Shown: positions 54,755 through 64,000 of the stretch, one piece after another
Layout: each line of letters begins with the position of its first letter
Position numbering within the stretch: position 1 is the stretch's first letter
Assembly (NCBI RefSeq): GCF_012489685.1
Contig: NC_080044.1
Location: forward strand, 44,268,964 to 44,332,963
DNA: 64,000 nt
Direction: 5' to 3'
Source of the DNA: Lotus japonicus
Lineage: Eukaryota; Streptophyta; Magnoliopsida; Fabales; Fabaceae
Translations under genes and position numbers: made by a program
Notes under the pieces: generated by a model
The model's database searches: none
The model's input: only the letters and a program-made list of their open reading frames with translations
What the model was told of the DNA's origin: nothing

Positions 54755-55965
54755 GATCGAGTGTTAGTGTGGGCTCCTCGAGTGGGGATTAGTGTAGGAG
54801 TAGTGTCGATGCTCTGACCGTCATGCTTTCAGTTTTGGGACAGGGTAGTTTTCCTGCCGGTAGCTTTTTGTGTGGTTTTCTTATGAAGATCACAGAGAGC
54901 TGGTTGGACTTAGGGGTCTTTTCTCAGGCCACTGGGCCAATTCGTTCTCAGTTTTGAGGTTTAGTGTTGCGGACACAGGTTACCTTGGTTTGTACATATT
55001 GCCTTCGGGCGTTACTGTAACACCCCGATTTCGGTGGCGTCACTTTAGTAACCAAAAGTAAACATAATGCGGAAAAACGTGAATATTTTTTTTTGATAAT
55101 AACTAAGACGAGACTGAATTAAATAAAACCCAACAATAACAAAATCAGAACTAATATATAATACATAAACAGCCCCCGCTGTAGTACTAACCTCGTCACG
55201 AGTAAACCTCCAGTGACAGAAAGAAAAGTGTAGCGCCCGAAGGCAATATGTACAGACTGAAAATAAAGGTGAAGTGTCCGCAGCACCATCCCTCAAAACT
55301 GAAAATCAGCTGGCCCATCGGCCTGAAGCAAGACCTCCTAAGTCCAACCAACTCTCTGTGATTCCTGTAAAGAAACCACACAAAAGCTATAGGTGGGAAG
55401 CTACCCTGTCCCAAAAGAAACAAATGATGTTCCGAGCTAAGACTCTACTCCTACACTAATCCCATCTTGAGGAGCTCACACCAGCACCAAAACCTACATG
55501 CTAGCATGATCGTCGTCCGAATTCGAAATCCAGAACGACCTAGTCTATGTACACCATCCGTCATCCTCTCGCTACCGCGACGCGCTCCTGTTCCAGCATC
55601 CCAACCTAGTTTCCCCCGAAGGGTAAACCATGGTGAACCAGTCCGCAATACTCATCTGACAAAAGGCGTTGTCCGCCAAAACACACACAGAAGACGCGAG
55701 GGTCAACTCTAAAGAACTATGTAGATAATAAACCCAATAGGTACAAATAATATATAGCCACTTAGGCTTATAACTAGAGATATCATTCCTAGGGTTGCAT
55801 GTTCCACCAAATCATAATGACAATAATAACATTTAGCATGTTCCAAGTAAGTTTATCAAATAGCAACCACACTCATCAACTAAGTCAGTATGCATGTTGC
55901 GTGATATGTATGCAGGTTAACCCAGTCAACCAATATGCAATCCGGAAACGGATGGGCATCAAAAC

Positions 55966-56165
55966 GGATCAATCCTAGCACCAGCAACGGTGGGACCATT
56001 TCTGCCCGCGTGCCTCTTACACCAAGCAAAGGTATGGACAACAACGAGTCAATCCTAGCACCAGCAACGGTGGGACCATTTCCGCTCGCGTGCCTCTGGG
56101 ATGGACATCAACGGATCAATCCTAGCACCAGCAACGGTGGGACCATTTCCGCCCGCGTGTCTCTT
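55966..56165. repeat. Three-unit repeat in LTR D
   Basis: Units contain atcctagcaccagcaacggt followed by gggaccatttc. Counterpart of 21128-21345. Confidence 0.9.
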
Positions 56166-56556
56166 ACACCAAACCAAGGTAGCCAGATCAGCCGTAACCC
56201 GTAGGTCTGCCATTTCGGTCTGCTACAAGAGACGTCTACAAACGCTCTTTCACGGCATTCCGGGTCTTATGACCATTTTGGAAACCGACGAGGTCCAGAG
56301 TACGTCCTGTGTTAATACCTCATTAATGTTGCATGTATGCAAAATGATTAGTCAAACAACGTCTCCGTCCTCACTCGACACGTCGCCACGTGTTCTAGGG
56401 AAGTTAAAGTCTCTAAAAGCTTACCCTAAGGTAAAGTCGATTCTGCGACAAAAGACACACTTCACAACACACATCGCTGCTCCAACAGCACAAGAGTATC
56501 ACATACTCGGGAACTAACGGTTCCCCGGACTTATCCCCAGGATAGCCCAACAACAT

Positions 56557-56660
56557 CGCTGCTCCAACAGCACAACAACCAACGCTGCTCCAACAGCACA
56601 ACAACCAACGCTGCTCCAACAGCACAACAACCAACGCTGCTCCAACAGCACAACAACAAC
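56557..56660. repeat. Four-unit 26-bp minisatellite in LTR D
   Basis: cgctgctccaacagcacaac begins at 56557, 56583, 56609 and 56635. A lone copy lies near 56474. The same array is at 63128-63231 in LTR E. Confidence 0.93.
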
Positions 56661-58905
56661 AGACTCAACACTTGGATCCGATGACACTTCTCGTTTTCCA
56701 AACTATGATTTTCATCCAAAGCCTCCTTTCGAGATTATTACCCTTACTTAAAGATTTAGAGGTTGTTTAATGTCTTATGAATTTTCTTTTCAAAATAATA
56801 TCATTTTTAGTCTTATCGCAATTCCTATAAGTTCTCGGGATCTTCGAATCCCCAAATGACTCCAGAGAATGTCTCGATCCATAAACCCTATACAAGGCCC
56901 GAACCTCGTTCGTCCTATCAAACTTTCTCAAAACTCTCAAAATAAAATCGGCATGACCTGCCCGCTATTCTCACCATTCAGAATCTCAGATTTTCAGTGT
57001 AAAGCATATTTAAATCATCACAATCAACAACATGTCATATATCAATAAATCGCATCATAAACACTTAGCACTTAGCATATAAAGCATGCACCACACATCC
57101 TAGATTACCCACATAGCACATAGCATGTAAGTCAATCTTCAAAAACATTCAGTAGATGAATCATCTACATTGTCAGCCGAAGCCTCAGAAAACATTTTCA
57201 ATCACACACAATCCCAGTGCATAAACAGTAAACAATGTCGAAACATCGACCCTAAGCATTAACTAGAGATTCAGTGAGAAGCCCTCACCTGAAAGTTCTC
57301 CAGAATGATCAACTAGTGCTTCCTCGCACTCAAAGTGTTGCTCCTCGGGAAATTCCTCAAAAGTTCCTTTAAAACAAAATCACAGAAATACTATCAGAAT
57401 CTATCGAAAACTAAGTTATCGATACGTACTAAGGTTACCCGAAGTAATCTATACTCTAAGGTACGATAATCTAGCGCGAAAGACAAGTTTTCGGAAAAAG
57501 GAAATTTCTTCCTCCCCCTTAATAGGGCTCGGCCACTTTGGCTAATTATGGGGCTCGATTTTTCTTCGATCAAACTTGGTTCCTATGCTTTCATAAGCCG
57601 TAACTAAGGGTATTCTGAACTCGGAAAAATTATCGGATCAAAAACTGTCACAGGGGTATTTTGGTCATGATTTTTAACAGGATTTTCAAAACTGAAATCC
57701 CAAAAATAAAATTTTGCAGGGATGTTACTAACGACGTTTATGACAACTAATCCTACTAACACTAAGCTAAGGCGATAGTTTACAGCCTAAAGGTTGGAAC
57801 TTTACTCAAAAACTACATAAATGGGTATTTTAGGCTAGAATTGATTCCGGCGGAATTCCGGCGACATAACGGAAAATCTAATCCGGCAGAAGTGATCTTG
57901 GGCACATATAGAAGAGGTTTAGAATCAGAAATGAAAGATTCAGGATAGTTTTGCAAAAACCCATAAACTATCCACTCAGAAAACTCTACAGAAAAGCTAT
58001 GGAAAAAGCGATCAGAGGTAAGGATTAGCGACTATACCTCGAAACCTTGAAGCAGCAACTGATTAATCAACGATCAAGCAAGGATTGAACAAAATCTCTT
58101 CTCCTCCTCTCCTATGCAAACTCGCGGCCTTGAATGGGTTGAAATGGTGGAGTTTTGTGATTTCTTCTCACTTGCTTGCTATATATAGAAAATGGTAATT
58201 CGCGGGAAAATGAAAGTTTCGCGAATCTGATTTTTCCGGCATCATTCTCCATGAATTCTAAGATAGGTTTTGGCAAAGGAATTCCTAAGCTAAGAAGATG
58301 TCTCCTTGTATTTTTTGCAACTAATGCAAAGTCGGTGCAAAGTCGGTGTAAAACTATTTTACCCGATAAGTTGCTTTTTGCCTCGAATGTCGGAATGGAA
58401 AACTTCCTTCTGAAGAAAGATTGAAATCATCAAGAGAAATGGGTGTACGCGTGTGGAATATTCATTTGAAGCTCTGAATAGATAAAGTCTTCATTGTCGA
58501 GAAATTCTAGGGTTTTGAAATACCAGGGATTCGGTTTCGGCAAACTTCCGATGATTGGAATCGGACGTTCGTAGATCCTAGAGTTTCGCCTCGAAACGAT
58601 TGTGACATATGGAAAAAGAGAAGTTCTAACATTTCTCTGAAGATTTTTGGAATTAACTGCCATCGTGCCTAAAAGTGAAAATTAGCTATATACTAGGGTT
58701 TCTGACCTAGGTTTAAGCGTAAAACGTTCGTGCTATAACTTTTATCGATCATAATGCAATCCTTGAACTTTTCCTGAACTTTCTCCTTCATAAATATATT
58801 TCATTTAATAAACTTTCGTTCAGGTTTCCCTTCACATTACATCAACCCTAATCGTGAATAAGAAGTTTATTCGCTTAACATAAGCTTAAAAACTTGGGTC
58901 TTACA

Positions 58906-59731
58906 TTACTACCCTCCAAAAAGAAAGTTTCGTCCTCGAAACTTAAGGGTCCGTAAAAGTTCTGGATATTATTCCTTGATCTTTTCTTCTAATACCCATA
59001 TAGCACCGTCCGTGTCTTTGTTCCAAATAACTCTTACTAAAGCACTCTGCTTTCCCTTCGATTGTTTCACTCTTCTAGTCCCAATGTTGATTCGACGGCG
59101 TCTCAAAAGACATATCATCTTCCAACTCTATGTTGTCCGGTTCGACCACTTGCGTTGAGTCTCCGTTTGAAGTAATACTTGTTGGCATTCGTGCAATTGC
59201 ACAACATTAACCACTCGTTCCTTTGCTTTTGTTCGTCCAAAATGTTGATTAGAAACTCGGTACATCTCTATGCTCCGGAGTGAATGCTCAACTTGAGTCT
59301 TAATACCTTGTGCATCACAAGACTCATCCCCTTTAACATTAACTTATCAATAACTTATAAGCTAACCTTCATCTTAATATCTACAATTCATTATTATCGT
59401 CTTCGTCCTCAAAACCCTCCTCGCTCAAACCAACTCAGACTTACTGAAATCCCTAACACTTCGCATAAAATGAGATTTATCCCCTAGGAATCCAATCATA
59501 ACTATACTTCAAGGAATTTAGCTAGTCATCTCGTCATCTCATCCTTCAACTTACTGTCATCCAGCTCGATAGCATGTGTCAGATCCGCAATATACTTCCG
59601 TTTAAACGCACCGGTGGAAGACTACTTCCTAGGCTTAGCATGTTATCCTACACCTCGTGTACTTCTATAGTTAAAATACGAGCTACGGTCAAGTAAGGTA
59701 TTAATAGGCGTACTAACTATAAGGTCAAAGC
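58906..59731 (-). mobile_element. 3' internal region of the nested element, pol deleted
   Basis: The left edge reads, on the minus strand, TTTCGAGGACGAAACTTTC then TTTTTGGAGGGTAGTAA and the LTR. That is the usual end of a chromovirus internal region, with a polypurine-like tract. The remainder is non-coding. Protease, RT, RNase H and integrase are absent between gag and the LTR. Confidence 0.75.
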
Positions 59732-60940
59732 TTAAACGATGTAAGCAAGATAGGTGTGTTTGCACACGTTACGAGAGAAATGGAACAATATTATACTGAA
59801 ATAAGAAAGATTGGTTAGAAGTTTACCATCGTTCTTGCGCTCTCCTCTGACAAATCCTTCAGCTCTCTCACCGTCCATGGTGTAAACTCTTGCTTTAGCA
59901 GCAGAACGTTTTCCACGAGCAGTGTTCACGGTTGGCTCCGTCTTGGGTGCTCTACACTGATCGGCATTATGCCCCATTCTGTTACAATTAAAGCATTTGG
60001 GCCTCTTGTCGGGACAAGCATTAGCATAGTGCCCCGGCTTCTCACATCTGAAACAGGTCACCTCCCTGTTCAAAGTCCGATCTCCAGAACCACCAGCAGT
60101 ACCCGTCATGGGTCTGTAAGATCCTGAAGTAATCCCTCCTCCAGCAGGACGCTGATATGGTTTCCTGCTCTGAAACTTCCCCTTGTCTTGAAAATTTTGA
60201 GAACCTGATCTCATCGGCCCTCCAGTTCCAGCCCGGTTCAACCTCCGGTTCTTCATCAGCTCCACTTCCGTGGCTTTCTCCACCAATGATTGGAATCGCA
60301 TGATTCCCAGTGGCCTCACTGAGTCCTCAATATCGGGCCTCAGTCCATTCACGAAGCGCTTGCACATGTAGCGCTCGTCAACATGATCATTAAAGAATTG
60401 GAAATGCTTCGCCAAAGACTCCAGCTTCGAAGCAAATTCCGGTACAGACATACCTCCCTGACGGAGTGTCAGAAACTGCGCCTCCCTCTCATCCCGGGCA
60501 CTTGTTGGAAAATACTTTTCCAAGAATGCGGTCCGGAACGAGTCCCAGTTGATCTCTTCATGGTTGGCTTCCATGATTCCCCTGGTGCCCTTCCACCAGT
60601 ATTCAGCATCTCCCAGCAGAAGATAAGTCGCCATGCCCACCTTGGCACCCTCTACAGTCTGCAGAACGCCGAAAATCTTCTCGATTTCCTGGATCCAGAG
60701 ATCCGCTGCGTCTGGATTAGTACCACCAGAGAACTTTGGTGGGTTTTGCTTCCTGAAGTCATTGAGGCCTTTGTTCTGGTCCAGAGTGACTTCCCTCTGG
60801 CGCTGATGCTGTTCACGTGCTTCTTCAGTAGCACGCCTCATGGCATTATCGTTTGCCTGTGCCGTTACCGCTTGGGCCTGCGCTGTTACCGCTTGGGCCA
60901 TAGTGGCCATTATCGCAGCTAGTTGGTTAGTATTCACCAT
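59732..60940 (-). CDS. gag: Ty3/gypsy (Tekay-like) gag with two zinc knuckles
   Basis: Gag builds the particle and packages RNA. The frame starts at ATG 60940, about 200 bases after the primer site, and is open for 402 codons. N-terminal Gln/Ala repeats (AVTAQAQAVTAQA) are followed by the gag core: PPKFSGGTNPDAADLWIQEI, WWKGTRG, FLEKYFP, FLTLRQGGMSVPEFASKLES, RYMCKRFVNGLRPDI. A basic Gly/Arg-rich linker leads to the CCHC boxes CFRCEKPGHYANAC and CFNCNRMGHNADQC. It then reaches the usual protease lead-in (RVYTMDGERAEG) and departs into unrelated sequence for the last 40 codons. The gag part looks undamaged. The fused tail marks the deletion that removed pol. Confidence 0.9.
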   Translation of the reverse strand: MVNTNQLAAIMATMAQAVTAQAQAVTAQANDNAMRRATEEAREQHQRQREVTLDQNKGLNDFRKQNPPKFSGGTNPDAADLWIQEIEKIFGVLQTVEGAKVGMATYLLLGDAEYWWKGTRGIMEANHEEINWDSFRTAFLEKYFPTSARDEREAQFLTLRQGGMSVPEFASKLESLAKHFQFFNDHVDERYMCKRFVNGLRPDIEDSVRPLGIMRFQSLVEKATEVELMKNRRLNRAGTGGPMRSGSQNFQDKGKFQSRKPYQRPAGGGITSGSYRPMTGTAGGSGDRTLNREVTCFRCEKPGHYANACPDKRPKCFNCNRMGHNADQCRAPKTEPTVNTARGKRSAAKARVYTMDGERAEGFVRGERKNDGKLLTNLSYFSIILFHFSRNVCKHTYLAYIV

Positions 60941-61138
60941 GTTCTGTTAAGTTAAACAAACAGTTAGTACTCATCATGAGATAGCATCTAGCTTAACTAT
61001 ACAATATGATTAAGCAATAACTTCAATCAATTTTTAAGCGAAAAATCGCTTGCAGACAATCAATTTTCACTCTTTGCAGAGTCACACAACCTAGCACAGA
61101 AGACCTATTCCCCAACAACTCCCGAAAGACTCGACCGT

Positions 61139-61150
61139 GCTCTGATACCA
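61139..61150 (-). other. Primer-binding site, initiator tRNA-Met type
   Basis: The plus strand reads gctctgatacca, three bases from the start of LTR E at 61154. Confidence 0.9.
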
Positions 61151-62449
61151 CAATGTAACACCCCGATTTCGGTGGCGTCACTTTAGTAACCAAAAGTAAA
61201 CTTAATGCGGAAAAACGTGAATATTTTTTTTTGATAATAACTAAGACGAGACTGAATTAAATAAAACCCAACAATAACAAAATCAGAACTAATATATAAT
61301 ACATAAACAGCCCCCGCTGTAGTACTAACCTCGTCACGAGTAAACCTCCAGTGACGGAAAGAAAAGTGTAGCGCCCGAAGGCAATATGTACAGACTGAAA
61401 ATAAAGGTGAAGTGTCCGCAACACCATCCCTCAAAACTGAAAATCAGCTGGCCCATCGGCCTGAAGCAAGACCTCCTAAGTCCAACCAACTCTCTGTGAT
61501 TCCTGTAAAGAAACCGCACAAAAGCTATAGGTGGGAAGCTACCCTGTCCCAAAAGAAACAAATGATGTTCAGAGCTAAGACTCTACTCCTACACTAATCC
61601 CATCTTGAGGAGCTCACACCAGCACCAAAACCTACATGCTAGCATGATCGTCGTCCGAATTCGAAATCCAGAACGACCTAGTCTATGTACACCATCCGTC
61701 ATCCTCTCGCTACCGCGACGCGCTCCTGTTCCAGCATCCCAACCTAGTTTCCCCCGAAGGGTAAACCATGGTGAACCAGTCCGCAATACTCATCTGACAA
61801 AAGGCGTTGTCCGCCAAAACACACACAGAAGACGCGAGGGTCAACTCTAAAGAACTATGTAGATAATAAACCCAATAGGTACAAATAATATATAGCCACT
61901 TAGGCTTATAACTAGAGATATCATTCCTAGGGTTGCATGTTCCACCAAATCATAATGACAATAATAACATTTAGCATGTTCCAAGTAAGTTTATCAAATA
62001 GCAACCACACTCATCAACTAAGTCAGTATGCATGTTGCGTGATATGTATGCAGGTTAACCCAGTCAACCAATATGCAATCCGGAAACGGATGGGCATCAA
62101 AACGGATCAATCCTAGCACCAGCAACGGTGGGACCATTTCTGCCCGCGTGCCTCTTACACCAAGCAAAGGTATGGACAACAACGAGTCAATCCTAGCACC
62201 AGCAACGGTGGGACCATTTCCGCTCGCGTGCCTCTGGGATGGACATCAACGGATCAATCCTAGCACCAGCAACGGTGGGACCATTTCCGCCCGCGTGTCT
62301 CTTACACCAAACCAAGGTAGCCAGATCAGCCGTAACCCGTAGGTCTGCCATTTCGGTCTGCTACAAGAGACGTCTACAAACGCTCTTTCACGGCATTCCG
62401 GGTCTTATGACCATTTTGGAAACCGACGAGGTCCAGAGTACGTCCTGTG

Positions 62450-62549
62450 NNNNNNNNNNNNNNNNNNNNNNNNNNNNNNNNNNNNNNNNNNNNNNNNNNN
62501 NNNNNNNNNNNNNNNNNNNNNNNNNNNNNNNNNNNNNNNNNNNNNNNNN
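62450..62549. other. Assembly gap, exactly 100 N
   Basis: Fixed-size scaffold gap inside the repeat array of LTR E. The 335 bases before it (62115-62449) and the 332 after it (62550-62881) are the same LTR segment, so the true sequence is probably one copy. Confidence 0.97.
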
Positions 62550-63127
62550 AGCACCAGCAACGGTGGGACCATTTCTGCCCGCGTGCCTCTTACACCAAGC
62601 AAAGGTATGGACAACAACGAGTCAATCCTAGCACCAGCAACGGTGGGACCATTTCCGCTCGCGTGCCTCTGGGATGGACATCACGGATCAATCCTAGCAC
62701 CAGCACGGTGGGACCATTTCCGCCCCCGTGTCTCTTACACCCAAACCAAGGTAGCCAGATCAGCCGTAACCCGTAGGTCTGCCATTTCGGTCTGCTACAA
62801 GAGACGTCTACAAACGCTCTTTCACGGCATTCCGGGTCTTATGACCATTTTGGAAACCGACGAGGTCCAGAGTACGTCCTGGTTAATACTCATTAATGTT
62901 GCATGTATGCAAAAATGATTAGTCAAACAACGTCTCCGTCCTCACTCGACACGTCGCCACGTGTTCTAGGGAAGTTAAAGTCTCTAAAAGCTTACCCTAA
63001 GGTAAAGTCGATTCTGCGACAAAAGACACACTTCACAACACACATCGCTGCTCCAACAGCACAAGAGTATCACATACTCGGGAACTAACGGTTCCCCGGA
63101 CTTATCCCCAGGATAGCCCAACAACAT

Positions 63128-63231
63128 CGCTGCTCCAACAGCACAACAACCAACGCTGCTCCAACAGCACAACAACCAACGCTGCTCCAACAGCACAACA
63201 ACCAACGCTGCTCCAACAGCACAACAACAAC
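63128..63231. repeat. Four-unit 26-bp minisatellite in LTR E
   Basis: Same unit and copy number as 56557-56660 in LTR D. Confidence 0.93.
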
Positions 63232-64000
63232 AGACTCAACACTTGGATCCGATGACACTTCTCGTTTTCCAAACTATGATTTTCATCCAAAGCCTCCTTT
63301 CGAGATTATTACCCTTACTTAAAGATTTAGAGGTTGTTTAATGTCTTATGAATTTTCTTTTCAAAATAATATCATTTTTAGTCTTATCGCAATTCCTATA
63401 AGTTCTCGGGATCTCGAATCCCCAAATGACTCCAGAGAATGTCTCGATCCATAAACCCTATACAAGGCCCGAACCTCGTTCGTCCTATCAAACTTTCTCA
63501 AAACTCTCAAAAATAAAATCGGCATGACCTGCCCGCTATTCTCACCATTCAGAATCTCAGATTTTCAGTGTAAAGCATATTTAAATCATCACAATCAACA
63601 ACATGTCATATATCAATAAATCGCATCATAAACACTTAGCACTTAGCATATAAAGCATGCACCACACATCCTAGATTACCCACATAGCACATAGCATGTA
63701 AGTCAATCTTCAAAAACATTCAGTAGATGAATCATCTACATTGTCAGCCGAAGCCTCAGAAAACATTTTCAATCACACACAATCCCAGTGCATAAACAGT
63801 AAACAATGTCGAAACATCGACCCTAAGCATTAACTAGAGATTCAGTGAGAAGCCCTCACCTGAAAGTTCTCCAGAATGATCAACTAGTGCTTCCTCGCAC
63901 TCAAGTGTTGCTCCTCGGGAAATTCCTCAAAAGTTCCTTTAAAACAAAATCACAGAAATACTATCAGAATCTATCGAAAACTAAGTTATCGATACGTACT

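Larger units (their letters stand above)
51270..55015 (+). mobile_element. Tekay-like LTR (copy C), 3' end cut by a nested element
   Basis: It starts TGTAAGGCCCAAG and runs parallel to LTR A, but with its own promoter segment (TATAAATAG at 51945-51953). It ends abruptly at 55015, where an element in opposite orientation begins. Comparison with LTR A suggests about 270 bp remain beyond that element, outside the window. It contains an intact ORF at 54278-54754 and a two-unit repeat at 53448-53605. Confidence 0.88.
55016..58905 (-). mobile_element. 3' LTR (copy D) of a nested Tekay-like element
   Basis: On the minus strand it runs TGTAAGACCCAAG...GGGGTGTTACA, 3890 bp. It is almost identical to LTR E where they overlap. 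A TATA-like CTATATATAG lies at 58180-58189. The element inserted into LTR C; GTTAC (55011-55015) is the expected target duplication, with its partner beyond the window. Confidence 0.92.
61154..64000 (-). mobile_element. 5' LTR (copy E) of the nested element, runs off the window
   Basis: It matches LTR D base for base with only scattered changes up to 62449, which indicates a recent insertion. It is interrupted by a run of 100 N and continues to the window end. Confidence 0.9.

Noticed and set aside
56413..56719. Cys/Trp/Val-rich frames (also 62984-63290)
   Set aside because: Read through the 26-bp minisatellite in LTRs D and E.
62239..62776. Frames spanning the N run
   Set aside because: Run through an assembly gap and repeated LTR sequence.

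Overview
This is a plant nuclear window built almost entirely of transposable elements. I found no intact ordinary host gene. The LTR families (a Sirevirus-type copia, Tekay-like and Tat-like gypsy fragments, non-coding elements primed by tRNA-Asp), the CACTA, SINE and Helitron remnants, and intron-bearing host-gene fragments point to an angiosperm. A papilionoid legume is my best guess from the general look of the elements; that is inference.

Layout. 1-8192: two tandem copies of a non-coding LTR element (minus strand) that share one LTR. A 4.07-kb CACTA transposon with a TTT target duplication splits that LTR and carries a spliceable fragment of a RopGEF gene. 8175-15714: a pile of truncated copia and gypsy pieces, all minus strand, with a 1.05-kb Mutator-like insertion and a copia/gypsy chimera. 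15715-17620: unassigned or LINE-like sequence. 17626-22289: a 4.66-kb solo Tekay-like LTR (duplication GGCAT) that splits a coding-like remnant. 23865-24901: a SINE interrupted by an hAT-type element. 24902-27886: AT-rich, no supportable gene.

27887 to about 46103: a Sirevirus-like copia element in plus orientation (LTR, PBS, gag, protease, integrase, RT, RNase H, extra env-like ORF, polypurine tract, truncated 3' LTR). A 3.3-kb LINE lacking reverse transcriptase sits in its integrase, and a 2.93-kb solo gypsy LTR sits in its env-like ORF. An intact 129-codon antisense ORF with its own TATA-like box lies before the 3' LTR.

46104-51269: Helitron ends, an RNase H fragment and AT-rich repeats. 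51270-64000: a plus-strand Tekay-like LTR containing a 158-aa ORF, invaded by a minus-strand element of the same superfamily that keeps a good gag but has lost pol. Its second LTR runs off the window and contains a 100-N gap flanked by unmerged duplicate sequence.

The genes do not form a pathway. The logic is one of nesting: CACTA inside an LTR, Mutator-like inside a copia leader, hAT inside a SINE, LINE and solo LTR inside a Sirevirus, and LTR element inside LTR. The observations most worth following are the RopGEF capture, the antisense ORF, the LTR-embedded ORF, and the LTR site that carries a different minisatellite in each copy.
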